Below are positions 1 through 8,215 of a stretch of 21,199 nt of DNA, piece after piece. The notes below the pieces were generated by a model. That model was not told the DNA's origin. It did not search any database and saw only the letters and a list, made by a program, of their open reading frames with translations. Location: the NCBI GenBank assembly GCA_051880395.1, contig JBJENW010000062.1, forward strand, positions 1-21,199, read 5' to 3'. The first letter of the stretch is position 1. Every line of letters starts with the position of its first letter. The position numbers and the translations under genes were made by a program. The stretch is from JBJENW01 sp051880395 (GTDB lineage: Bacteria > Bacillota > Clostridia > Lachnospirales > Lachnospiraceae).

Positions 1-489
1 TTGAAATCCCAAACCGAACATAAAACTATAAACTCCTAGCTGAACTCGTTCTGTAGGGTTCTTAGTAATCAATACTGTCAAAGAATTAAAAGAAATACCA
101 ACTGCTGTAGCAAAAACCGAATTGTACGCAGTATAAAATATAAAAAACCATGCATACTTTAGTATATCATTCATTTCAGGCGGAATGACAAAAGTAAGAA
201 TTGTACAAATTGCTATGCCAAAGCCAGCTCCAAACATCCATGGACGTGCTTTTCCCATACGCGTATTTGTTCTATCAATCATTGTTCCAAAAAGCACATC
301 TGATATTCCATCAAACACCTTAGATACCATCATTAAGGTGCCAATAATCCCCGCATTTAATCCAATGCTATCTGTCATAACCAACAGTGTAAAATTCATA
401 ATTAATGAACTAGTCATGGCATATCCACCATATCCTATTCCATAACCAATTTTATTTCTAAACTTCAGATATTTTTTCTCATTACTCAT
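1..489 (-). CDS. GPH-family sugar:cation symporter (MelB-like), partial
   Basis: This is the N-terminal 163 codons of a membrane transporter that runs off the left edge. The start is the ATG at 489, preceded by GGAGGG at a good distance. The protein begins MSNEKKYLKFRNKIGYGIGY and shows the N-terminal signature of the glycoside-pentoside-hexuronide:cation symporters: a GYGxGG first helix, a loop like FDGISDVLFGTMIDRTNTRMGK and the following RPWMFG, then several hydrophobic helices. The family imports oligosaccharides and glycosides with Na+ or H+. It lies directly downstream of the GH43 gene (115 bp) but has its own promoter and operator-like site at 523-590, so it probably imports the glycoside or the released sugar of this locus. 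The substrate cannot be told from the sequence. The missing C-terminal two thirds means intactness is unknown. Confidence 0.85.
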   Translation of the reverse strand, partial: MSNEKKYLKFRNKIGYGIGYGGYAMTSSLIMNFTLLVMTDSIGLNAGIIGTLMMVSKVFDGISDVLFGTMIDRTNTRMGKARPWMFGAGFGIAICTILTFVIPPEMNDILKYAWFFIFYTAYNSVFATAVGISFNSLTVLITKNPTERVQLGVYSFMFGLGFQ

Positions 490-522
490 TCCTTTTATCC
501 CTCCGTTTGTATTTACTTAATA

Positions 523-590
523 ATCATATTTACCCATCTAAAGAAAATTTCAATAGAGAATTTTGTCTACTATGTTGTAAATTCATCCAT
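523..590 (-). promoter_or_regulatory. promoter and AraC-type operator of the GPH symporter
   Basis: Reading the minus strand, a TATGAT -10 lies at 528-523 and a weak TTGAAA -35 at 553-548 with a long 19-bp spacer, which suggests activator dependence. Upstream, the plus-strand text TGTAAATTCATCCAT at 576-590 matches 14 of 15 bases with the site at 7177-7191. A weaker related half-site (GAATTTTGTC) lies about 20 bp nearer the gene and overlaps the -35. Two direct half-sites two helical turns apart are typical of AraC-family activators. The promoter assignment is by eye. Confidence 0.5.
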
Positions 591-603
591 ATATATCGTA
601 AAA

Positions 604-2037
604 TTAACATTCTATAAATGTAAACGAGTTCCACTCACAGATTTCTTTTTCACTTTCTGTATAGAAGGAAAAATATATAGCATGCTTTCCACTAATACAA
701 CCAACATTTGTTTCTATCTTCTGAAATTCCTGTTTTTCATCTTCATTTTTTAAAATAATTTTAGGTTCTATAGGAATATCAAGAATTGCCAAAGGCTTTG
801 TCTTTGGATCATCCAAGCGTATTGCAACTCTTCCCCCCAGATTTTTTGGCATCAATTCCATTTCCAAACGATATGTTTTTCCATACCCAAAATCCATATA
901 TTTGATGCCGGCAACTGCACCATTTTTAATATTTATAATTGGATTATACTCCTTTTTTTCCTCATACCCAGAAGTAATATAAGCTCCATTTGTCAGATAA
1001 CAGGCTATTCCAGACGGATATATGCGGTTTGTTGGCAGCCCACCATCTTCACATCCCTGTGACGTCATCTCTGCTTCTGCAATATAAACATCTCCATTCT
1101 CTAATACTTTCACTTGAATCGGTTCCATACAAGTTTGACGGCAAAAATCACTGTTATTTGTATTTTTATGATAAAAAACATACCATTTTCCATCAATCTT
1201 CTCTATACTTCCATGTATTGTTCCATTATAGTAGCTTCTTCTCGTACCATAATAATAATCCCCCGGTTCGCCCAATGGTTCTCCTCCATTATTTAGCAAA
1301 ACGCCTCCATATTTCCATGGTCCCATTGGATTATCACTATAACAATACTCCAGTAACGCATATCCATTCGTTAATCCCTGTGCAGTTTGTGTGAAATAAC
1401 GTTCATCCATTTTTCGGGCAGAGGAATAAATATAAATGTATTTTTCACCAACCTTCCTCAGTGATGAAGCTTCAAAGAAATTGGGAATGTTATCCCCTTC
1501 CATGGTCTTCATTTCCCGAGTTTCCAAAGTAGTCAACATGTCTTTATCTAACCTGCTCACAGTAGGAGTCTCCGATCCAGGGCCTCCATTATAAACATAT
1601 ACACTTGAATCCTCATCAACAAATACTGCCGGATCACCTAGATAGTCAATCCTTCCATATGGTTGAAACGGTCCTTCAGGACTGTCACTGACCAAAATAT
1701 TTCTTTTGTCACTTACTGCTCCGATTGGGAAGGCAAATAAATAAAATTTCCCATCTGGTCCTTGACAACAATCTGGCGCAAAAAGCGCTGCCAAATGACT
1801 CTCTCCCTCTTTCTTTCCACCGCTTCGTTCCACTTGCCATATCACACCGTGATTTTTCCAATCTGTCAGATCGTTAATTGGTGCTGACCAAAGTGTGTAA
1901 TCTAAAGATCCGTAAAACGTTTTGGATGTATCATGTGTTCCATAAATGTAAAGCCTTTCTTCTCCAGTTATTGGATTTTTAAATACATGTGGTTCTCCAT
2001 CAGCTATATGTTCCCACAGTGGCATACATGGATTCAT
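604..2037 (-). CDS. glycoside hydrolase family 43 enzyme with C-terminal CBM6-like domain
   Basis: A 477-residue protein with the five-bladed propeller signature of GH43 (beta-xylosidase/alpha-L-arabinofuranosidase clan F). The three carboxylates are visible: D13 in ADGEPHVF (general base), D135 in YLGDPAVF (pKa modulator) and E189 in NFFEASS (general acid). From about residue 350 a beta-rich module containing AGIKYMDFGYGKTYRLEME resembles a CBM6 carbohydrate-binding domain. There is no signal peptide, so it is likely cytoplasmic and acts on imported glycosides or short oligosaccharides. The start at 2037 has AAAGGAG upstream. It is the last gene of the MFS/reductase/esterase operon, 40 bp after the preceding gene, with no clear terminator before the symporter promoter. 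Removal of an arabinose or xylose unit from a plant conjugate fits the context; the exact linkage is not known. Confidence 0.85.
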   Translation of the reverse strand: MNPCMPLWEHIADGEPHVFKNPITGEERLYIYGTHDTSKTFYGSLDYTLWSAPINDLTDWKNHGVIWQVERSGGKKEGESHLAALFAPDCCQGPDGKFYLFAFPIGAVSDKRNILVSDSPEGPFQPYGRIDYLGDPAVFVDEDSSVYVYNGGPGSETPTVSRLDKDMLTTLETREMKTMEGDNIPNFFEASSLRKVGEKYIYIYSSARKMDERYFTQTAQGLTNGYALLEYCYSDNPMGPWKYGGVLLNNGGEPLGEPGDYYYGTRRSYYNGTIHGSIEKIDGKWYVFYHKNTNNSDFCRQTCMEPIQVKVLENGDVYIAEAEMTSQGCEDGGLPTNRIYPSGIACYLTNGAYITSGYEEKKEYNPIINIKNGAVAGIKYMDFGYGKTYRLEMELMPKNLGGRVAIRLDDPKTKPLAILDIPIEPKIILKNEDEKQEFQKIETNVGCISGKHAIYFSFYTESEKEICEWNSFTFIEC

Positions 2038-2077
2038 ATTTTAATCTCCTTTCTACTATTAAATTAACATTCGCATA

Positions 2078-3964
2078 TCAACATAGATGTTCTTTATTCC
2101 ACAAAATTACTTTTCCAGAGCAAATAGTAGTTTGTCCCTGAACAAGCCCCATCTGCAAATATTTTCCTTTTCTCCCTTTTAAAATTATATTTGCTCCCCG
2201 TAGCAATGAACGGGCTATTTTCTGAGGATCATGAACCTTCCCCACATTCGTATGTGAGATATAACAACGTTTAATATTTTTTCTTCCACATACGCGTATG
2301 ATTTTCTGCAAAGAATCCCGATACATTTTTACAGAAGTATGTTCCTCAAGTGCAATCCAGACCATGGTTGCAAGTGTATCTCCTGAAAAAATAACTCCGG
2401 CTTTTTCGTCAATAAAGCAAACACTTCCGGCAGTGTGTCCGGGGGTATGAATCCAATCAATCTTTTTTCCGCCTAAGTCCAGATACTGTAATGTTTCAAG
2501 ATTATCAAAACGGACATTGATATTCTTTTCTTGAACCAATGCAGCCTTAGCCTCTCTTTCTTGTTGAGAGGGCCGATTATCTTTTACCTTGACCATTGTA
2601 TATGTATCCAAAATTTTCCTCGAAACTTGATAGGACGTAAATAACTCTCTGTCTGCAGAATGCATATATCGCTCAGAAAATGCCCATCCACCAAAAGCAT
2701 GATCGATATGTCCGTGCGTGCAAGCCAAAATAATCGGTTTACTCGTTATCTTTCGAACTACTTGAAATATATTTCCTACACCATATCCACAATCAATCAA
2801 AAGTGCTTTTTCTTTTCCAACTATCAAGAAACACCTCACAGATCCACATCCCGGTATTTCACTCTCCTGATAGATTTCCCATGCGTCATCATAAATCGGA
2901 TTGATTTTCATTTTATAAGTAGTGACAATCTCTGTTATTGAGAAATCCACAATCTTTTTACCTTCTAATTGTGCAAATTGTGCTTTGCTCCAATCCAGAT
3001 AACTTTTCAACCAATATTCATATTTCTTCATCTCCTGCGGTTTTGCTCCATATCCATGCCCTGCTCCTTCTACAACAACCATTTGACAAGAGCCACCTAT
3101 GTCAGTAAGTTTGGCGGCATACTTTTGAGCCTGCATAGGACTGATAAGGGTATCCTTCGTTCCATAACTCAAAAACTGAGGCACATCCGCACTAACCAGA
3201 TTTTCTATGCAATCATATTCACGAATAATCTTCTCTCTGGTCTCAGGATTTTTTACCTGATCAGGCTGAAACATTGCAAACAGCATAGTTGGACTGCTAC
3301 CGAATTCCAGACAGGGATAAATCATGGCCGCCTGACATACCTCGTCACTCATTGCATCAATTTCATCTGGAACATAATTCTTTGGGAAACGATTTTTTCC
3401 TCTTAAAAGATTCAAAAAACCCCCAGTCTGATACCCTCCTGCACTAAACCCAATCAACCCAATCCATTTCGGGTTGATTCCATATTCTTCTGCATGATAC
3501 CTTAAAAAGCGTACTGCTCTCTGGACATCAAGAAGCGGAATCGGCATTCGATAAGGATTGGTTCGATACCACAAAACATATGCACTTATTCCCTCTTTAT
3601 TTAATGCCTGTGCAACTAAATCTCCCTCACTTTGTTTCCCTTCACCATCCAGATCCGATTGCTTATAGCAATATGCACCTCCAGGGATTACAATTACAGC
3701 TTTTTCACTTCCTTCTACCGGAAATGGTGCCAGATAGGGAACATCTTCATAAGTTTCTTTTTCATATCCCGCTTTGATACATGCTGCATATGTAAATGTA
3801 TCTAGTACACTTTTTTTATCCTTAAATTTATTACCCTTAATTGTACAGATAAGGTTTATCATCTGTAATATAACATTCGGATTTCCTTTTATTTCCATGT
3901 CTTCAAATTTACTTCGACTGCTGTTACCCGGAATATGCTTTCCCCAGATTGGTATCTTCTTCAT
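2078..3964 (-). CDS. fused alpha/beta-hydrolase (esterase) and metallo-beta-lactamase-fold hydrolase
   Basis: Two full enzymes in one chain of 628 residues. Residues about 80-320 form a BD-FAE/acetyl-esterase-like alpha/beta hydrolase: oxyanion region VIPGGAY, nucleophile S174 in GFSAGG, acid D271 in YGTKDTLI, base H303 in AGHGYG. Residues about 345-600 form a metallo-beta-lactamase-fold domain with a complete di-metal set: H417, H419, D421 and H422 in THGHIDH, H510 in TPGHTAGS, D529 in FSGDT and H571 in ISHT. I chose the ATG at 3964 because GGAGG lies 5 bp upstream; the frame stays open to a GTG at 4000 that would overlap the reductase gene by 11 bp and has no comparable site. It sits 25 bp after the flavin reductase. 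Plausible roles are ester cleavage followed by lactone or thioester hydrolysis of the product; substrates are unknown. No signal peptide is seen. Confidence 0.85.
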   Translation of the reverse strand: MKKIPIWGKHIPGNSSRSKFEDMEIKGNPNVILQMINLICTIKGNKFKDKKSVLDTFTYAACIKAGYEKETYEDVPYLAPFPVEGSEKAVIVIPGGAYCYKQSDLDGEGKQSEGDLVAQALNKEGISAYVLWYRTNPYRMPIPLLDVQRAVRFLRYHAEEYGINPKWIGLIGFSAGGYQTGGFLNLLRGKNRFPKNYVPDEIDAMSDEVCQAAMIYPCLEFGSSPTMLFAMFQPDQVKNPETREKIIREYDCIENLVSADVPQFLSYGTKDTLISPMQAQKYAAKLTDIGGSCQMVVVEGAGHGYGAKPQEMKKYEYWLKSYLDWSKAQFAQLEGKKIVDFSITEIVTTYKMKINPIYDDAWEIYQESEIPGCGSVRCFLIVGKEKALLIDCGYGVGNIFQVVRKITSKPIILACTHGHIDHAFGGWAFSERYMHSADRELFTSYQVSRKILDTYTMVKVKDNRPSQQEREAKAALVQEKNINVRFDNLETLQYLDLGGKKIDWIHTPGHTAGSVCFIDEKAGVIFSGDTLATMVWIALEEHTSVKMYRDSLQKIIRVCGRKNIKRCYISHTNVGKVHDPQKIARSLLRGANIILKGRKGKYLQMGLVQGQTTICSGKVILWNKEHLC

Positions 3965-3989
3965 GTTCTCCTCCATTTCTTCTAAGCCG

Positions 3990-5942
3990 TCAGATTTCAC
4001 GTGCGGTAAAATATGCCTGACTCATTGCCTGTGTTACCTGCCCGGCTTTTACGCAATCTCCAATCATGTAAAACTCATCCACCACACCTTCCAGTTCTTC
4101 CACAACTTTTGTACGAGGTCGCATTCCTGCCGAAAGAATTACCGTATCTGCTTTCACAAATATTTCTTTTCCCTGAAGATCAGTGCATATCACTCCCTCC
4201 GGCGTAATTTCCCGGGCAGTTGTATTCACACATGGAATAATATATTTTTTCACCTCTTTGTCTATTGCCATCTTATGGAACATGTTTGCTTCCGGAGCAA
4301 TACAATCTCGCATTTCAATAATTGTTACTCTCTTTCCCTCCATTCCAAGGCTGATTCCTGTTTCTGTCCCTATCAGGCCGCCTCCTAATATTACAACTGA
4401 ATCACCAAGCTGCTCCATCATGCTTTCGCATTCTGTAGCTAAAATTACATTTTTTCCGTGGATTCCTTTGATTGGTGGTATGATCGGTTCTGCACCTGCA
4501 GCAACAATCAGCACATCTGGATTCTCCTGTTCTACATATCCCCGATCTACGAAAGTGTTTAAACGAATCTCTACTTTTTCTTTTCTAACACGTTTTTCCA
4601 ATACTTGTGCGAATCTATATAGGTCTTCTTTAAAAGATACATATTGGGCAAACTTCAATGCACCTCCTAACGAATCCGTATCATCACACAAAATTACCTG
4701 ATGTCCTCTCTTTGCTGCTATAATCGCAGATTCCATTCCACCTGGTCCACCTCCGACAATCAGAACTTTCTTCTTTCTCTCTACCGGCGGATGATAATAC
4801 TTGCAGTCAAATTCATGCCCAATAACCGGATTTACAGAACACGAAACAACTGTACTATCAACAATAGAACTGAAACAATGGAAACACCGCAAACATGGTG
4901 TAATATCATCACTTTCTCCTCGCATCGCTTTTTTGGGGAAATATGGATCGGCTAAAAGTGCACGACCCAATTCCACAATGTCCGCTTTTCCAGTAGCAAT
5001 AATTTCTTCCGCCAACTCTGGGGATCCGATTCCTCCGACACAGGCAACCGGCACTTTTACCACTTTCTTAATTTCTTCTGCGAGATAGACATTGCAGCCA
5101 TGTTTTAAAAACATAGATGGATGGGTCCGGACAAATTGTCCCTCTGCTTCGTGAGAGCCACAAGAAACATTAATCAAATCAACCTTATCCTCCACCATTT
5201 TTGCAATTTCCAAATATTCTTCCAGATGAACGCCACCTTCAATATGATCTTCTCCGTTCATTCTCAATTCAATAGGAAATGTCGGTCCAACAGCTTTACG
5301 AACCTCCTCCAACGCGAGCATCAAAAATCGGCATCTGTTTTCCAAAGATCCACCAAATTCATCCGTTCTTCGGTTTTCTTTTGGAGACATAAACTGATTA
5401 AAAAGCCAGCCGTGTCCTGCATGGATCATCAGCATATCGAATCCTGCGTCTTTCACTCTTTTTGCTGCCGTACCATATTGAGAAACAATATGCATAATCA
5501 TCTTTTTACTCATTTCATGTACATGCTCCCCTGAAGATAAAAATTCTTCACTTGGACCATAAGAGTAACGATTTGAAGTACCTTCTCCTGCTATACTTAC
5601 CAACCCGCCATACTTTCCACCATGAGAAAGTTCAATATTCGCAATCGCTCCGCTCCGTTTAATAGCAAGTGCCGTATGTGCAAGTCCTGGCATACATTCC
5701 GGATCATCTAAATGAATCTGTCGATTATGAGACTCGCCTGTTTTACTGTCTGTGATACTTTCACCAATAGTGACAACAGCCGCTCCTCCCATGGCTTTCA
5801 ACTCATAATAGCAGACATTATATGGAGTCAGCCTTCCATCCGGTGTAAGATCCATCATTCCAGTCGGGGCAGCTATAATCCTGTTTTTTAGTGTCAGATT
5901 GCCAATTTTAATTGGTTTCAATAAATTCGGGTACTTTTTCAT
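3990..5942 (-). CDS. OYE-family Fe-S flavin ene-reductase (2,4-dienoyl-CoA reductase/BaiCD type)
   Basis: A 650-residue three-domain oxidoreductase. Residues 1-340 are an FMN-binding TIM barrel (LLKPIKIGNLTLKNRIIAAP; HAGHGWLFNQFMSP at 174-187; IELRMNGED). C350, C353, C356 and C368 form the 4Fe-4S cluster motif. Residues about 392-650 hold two dinucleotide folds, VLIVGGGPGG for FAD and VVILGGGLIG for NAD(P)H, ending in the family's MIGDC motif. Such enzymes pass electrons from NAD(P)H through FAD and the cluster to FMN and reduce activated C=C bonds of enoates, bile-acid intermediates, cinnamates or flavonoids. In the barrel, HGW stands where many relatives have HGY, so the usual proton-donor tyrosine may be absent. 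It starts 4 bp after the MFS gene with AAAGGAAAAGGA upstream, so the two are co-translated. In this context, reduction of a plant phenolic double bond is the best guess. Confidence 0.88.
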   Translation of the reverse strand: MKKYPNLLKPIKIGNLTLKNRIIAAPTGMMDLTPDGRLTPYNVCYYELKAMGGAAVVTIGESITDSKTGESHNRQIHLDDPECMPGLAHTALAIKRSGAIANIELSHGGKYGGLVSIAGEGTSNRYSYGPSEEFLSSGEHVHEMSKKMIMHIVSQYGTAAKRVKDAGFDMLMIHAGHGWLFNQFMSPKENRRTDEFGGSLENRCRFLMLALEEVRKAVGPTFPIELRMNGEDHIEGGVHLEEYLEIAKMVEDKVDLINVSCGSHEAEGQFVRTHPSMFLKHGCNVYLAEEIKKVVKVPVACVGGIGSPELAEEIIATGKADIVELGRALLADPYFPKKAMRGESDDITPCLRCFHCFSSIVDSTVVSCSVNPVIGHEFDCKYYHPPVERKKKVLIVGGGPGGMESAIIAAKRGHQVILCDDTDSLGGALKFAQYVSFKEDLYRFAQVLEKRVRKEKVEIRLNTFVDRGYVEQENPDVLIVAAGAEPIIPPIKGIHGKNVILATECESMMEQLGDSVVILGGGLIGTETGISLGMEGKRVTIIEMRDCIAPEANMFHKMAIDKEVKKYIIPCVNTTAREITPEGVICTDLQGKEIFVKADTVILSAGMRPRTKVVEELEGVVDEFYMIGDCVKAGQVTQAMSQAYFTAREI

Positions 5943-5946
5943 TATA

Positions 5947-7095
5947 TTATTCCTTTTCCTTTCTTTTTCTTATCATATATACTCCACCCATAACAGCCAT
6001 TCCAAATACTGCTAATATGAAAACTTCTGTTGTAGTCGTCACACCCGTTATTGCTTTCGATAACCCATTCAATACATAAGGAGAGATTGTTTGTCCCACA
6101 CATCCTGCAGCATTAAAAAATGAACTTGCTAGAGCAACTTCAGCCGGATTTACCGCATTTGAAATTTCTACATACGAAGCAGGCACGTAAATCCCCTGTG
6201 CAAATCCGCATAAAATTCCAGCAAGAATGAGTGGTAATATATTTGACGGAAAAAAAACCATCAGTAAACCACCTGCACAAAAGCAGAACATCGAAACCGA
6301 AAGCACATATTTCCCAGCTATCTTAGTCAGCCTTCCCAAAACCAATCCCATCACAATCTGAGCCGCAGAATATATTCCTGTCAATATTCCCGATATACCG
6401 GTATTGCCAGCCAAAGATCCACTAATATGCATTGCGACATTCGTAGAATATGTAACTAAAAACATATAAGAAAAGAATCCAAAAATACAGATTTCAACCA
6501 CCTTTCTATTCGTGATGGCTTTCTCTCCTTTCTTGACTATTTCCTTTCCTGTATCAGGAAGCCATTTCATAATAATAATCATTGCTAAAAATCCTATAAT
6601 ATTAATATAGTAAGCATTCTGAAAACGTATCCTCCCGAGCAAACCGCTTAGCGTTGTGATAATCAATAGACCGATACCAATGCATGCGGCCTGTATTCCC
6701 ATTGCCGTAACCCTTTCATCCCCTTCGTAGAATTCTGCAACCACTGCTGTATTTAATGGAGCCAGACAACCAATACAGATTCCAAATAATGCTCGACTGG
6801 CAAAAAGCAGATAAAAACTATCTGACAAAAGCGGCAAAAAACCAGTTATGCAAGCCAAAAGACAGGCAAATATCAAGATTTTCTTTTTACTGACCTTACT
6901 AACAAGTGTCCCGACCAGAATAGATATGAAAATGGATACAAATGCAGGAATTGTAATCAACATCTGTACCAAACTTAAATCTGCATTCGAAAAATGCTTT
7001 TGAACCGCTCCTAAAATTGGTGATACAAAATACTGTAATCCTTGTGTAAATGAAATTGCAGCAATGACTAAAATAATATTTCTTTTTTCCTTCAT
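5947..7095 (-). CDS. MFS transporter
   Basis: A 382-residue protein with twelve predicted hydrophobic helices and the major facilitator layout. After helix 2 a short cytoplasmic loop VSKVSKKK replaces the classic motif A. Helices 4-5 contain SRALFGICIGCLAPLNTAVVAEFY, and a basic central loop (KEIVKKGEKAITNRK) separates the two six-helix halves. It ends in a positively charged tail. GGAGG precedes the ATG. It is the first gene of operon A, behind an AraC-type operator and divergent from the PocR-AraC gene, and abuts the flavin reductase. First place in a catabolic operon suggests import of the aglycone or intact substrate, or export of an end product; the direction cannot be judged from sequence. 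Confidence 0.85.
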   Translation of the reverse strand: MKEKRNIILVIAAISFTQGLQYFVSPILGAVQKHFSNADLSLVQMLITIPAFVSIFISILVGTLVSKVSKKKILIFACLLACITGFLPLLSDSFYLLFASRALFGICIGCLAPLNTAVVAEFYEGDERVTAMGIQAACIGIGLLIITTLSGLLGRIRFQNAYYINIIGFLAMIIIMKWLPDTGKEIVKKGEKAITNRKVVEICIFGFFSYMFLVTYSTNVAMHISGSLAGNTGISGILTGIYSAAQIVMGLVLGRLTKIAGKYVLSVSMFCFCAGGLLMVFFPSNILPLILAGILCGFAQGIYVPASYVEISNAVNPAEVALASSFFNAAGCVGQTISPYVLNGLSKAITGVTTTTEVFILAVFGMAVMGGVYMIRKRKEKE

Positions 7096-7129
7096 TGTAT
7101 TGCCTCCGTTTTATTGTTTCCGATATAAA

Positions 7130-7191
7130 AATATATGGAAATAAAAAATAAAAATAGGAAATAGTTTTTCTCACACTGTAAATTCGTCCAT
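7130..7191 (-). promoter_or_regulatory. promoter and AraC-type operator of operon A
   Basis: On the minus strand a TATATT -10 lies at 7135-7130 with no good -35. TGTAAATTCGTCCAT (plus-strand text, 7177-7191) begins 82 bp upstream of the MFS start, and a weaker GAAATAGTTTTTC segment lies roughly 20 bp nearer. The same distal site occurs at the GPH symporter at a similar distance (87 bp), so a shared activator is likely, probably the divergent PocR-AraC protein. Confidence 0.5.
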
Positions 7192-7196
7192 TTATT

Positions 7197-7225
7197 TTGT
7201 ATTTTTTCTCTTTTTATGTTATACT
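7197..7225 (+). promoter_or_regulatory. extended -10 promoter of the first PocR-AraC gene
   Basis: TGtTATACT (7217-7225) is an extended -10, with TTGTAT as a weak -35 at 7197-7202 and a 17-bp spacer. The predicted transcript starts near 7232, about 73 bp before the chosen ATG. The -35 lies only 6 bp from the operator at 7177-7191, so the bound regulator could also act on its own gene. Confidence 0.5.
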
Positions 7226-7304
7226 TTCTATAATTGATAAAAGATTAAATGCTGTTTTTACGCATTTCCTTTATTTTCTTATGAACACAAAGGAGAAAGA
7301 CAAT

Positions 7305-8150
7305 ATGGCACTTGACATAGAAAAAGAGCAGATGCTAAGCCTCCTGCGGGATTTTCATTTACTCACTGGTTTTTTGATAATTCTGTTAGATACAGATCAC
7401 AACCCTATTATGAGGTACCCTTCCTGTGGCTGTCGCTTTTGTCAATGTATGAAAGATAATCCCGCTACAGAGCAATTATGTGTGCAAAGTGATTATAAAG
7501 CATTTACCCTTTGTCAGGAAAAGCAGGGGTTTGTTATATACCATTGTCACGCCGGTCTTGTGGAAGCATGTGCTCCAATTCGCATGAATGGTAAAATAAT
7601 TGGTTACTTGATGTTCGGTCAAATTTCGGATATGCCTGATTCAAAACTGCTGAACCTTCATTTGAAAACATATGCCAGACCCTATCTTGGAGATAGCATA
7701 GACTCCATGGATCTGATTAACGATATCCCTCTGAAATCTCCAGAAATTATTCAGGCTTCTGCAAAGCTAATGGAAGCATGTACGCTTTATGCTGTTTATG
7801 AAAACAGTATCCGTGTACGCAAGCAGAACTTTATCACAAATATGGAAACATTCCTAATGGAACATATCAGTGAAGATTTAAGTGTAGCACGTATTACAAA
7901 AGAACTTGGCATCAGTAGAAGTAAGCTTTATCAAGTGTGTGATATGTACCTTGACAAAAGCATCGCTGCCTATATTTTAGAATTGCGCATAAAACATGCA
8001 AAAAAGCTCCTTTTAGAAACAGATTTATCCATCTCAGAACTTGCGGTGCAATGTGGATTTAATGATTATAATTACTTTTGCAGGGTATTTAAAAAAGAAA
8101 CTGGCATTTCAGCCGGAAAATATAGGAAATGCGAACAAGCACCTAAATAA
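7305..8150 (+). CDS. PocR-domain AraC-family transcriptional regulator
   Basis: A 281-residue regulator. Residues about 10-165 form a PocR-type sensor domain, recognisable by the cysteine/histidine pattern GCRFCQCM, QLCVQSD and YHCHAGLVEACAPI followed by IIGYLMFGQ. Residues about 180-278 form an AraC double helix-turn-helix: DLSVARITKELGISRSKLYQ, then AELAVQC-like LAVQCGFNDYNYFCRVFKKE and TGISAGKYR. The start chosen is the ATG at 7305 with AAGGAG 9 bp upstream; the frame is open 36 codons further, but that part is not protein-like and overlaps the promoter. PocR sensors are known from propanediol/cobalamin regulators and are thought to bind small organic ligands. Its place between operons A and B and the repeated operators suggest it activates both. 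It is a paralogue of the regulator at 16763. Confidence 0.88.
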   Translation: MALDIEKEQMLSLLRDFHLLTGFLIILLDTDHNPIMRYPSCGCRFCQCMKDNPATEQLCVQSDYKAFTLCQEKQGFVIYHCHAGLVEACAPIRMNGKIIGYLMFGQISDMPDSKLLNLHLKTYARPYLGDSIDSMDLINDIPLKSPEIIQASAKLMEACTLYAVYENSIRVRKQNFITNMETFLMEHISEDLSVARITKELGISRSKLYQVCDMYLDKSIAAYILELRIKHAKKLLLETDLSISELAVQCGFNDYNYFCRVFKKETGISAGKYRKCEQAPK

Positions 8151-8158
8151 AGTATAAC

Positions 8159-8188
8159 GCAGCAGAAAAATTTCATTTTTTCTGCTGC
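8159..8188. terminator. hairpin between convergent genes
   Basis: A 12-bp stem GCAGCAGAAAAA / TTTTTCTGCTGC with a short loop lies between the 3' ends of the PocR-AraC gene and the PhlG-like gene. The U-rich part is inside the stem rather than after it, so it may act as a bidirectional terminator of modest strength. Confidence 0.55.
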
Positions 8189-8215
8189 ACTATTAAGGAT
8201 TAAACCACTAAATCT

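Noticed and set aside
3774..4701. Long plus-strand open frames (also near 13623-14387 and 2969-3406)
   Set aside because: They are antisense to clear enzyme genes, have no family motifs or ribosome sites, and read as low-complexity shadow translations.
7197..7304. 36-residue N-terminal extension of the first PocR-AraC protein
   Set aside because: It spans the predicted promoter; AAGGAG at 7290-7295 supports the ATG at 7305.
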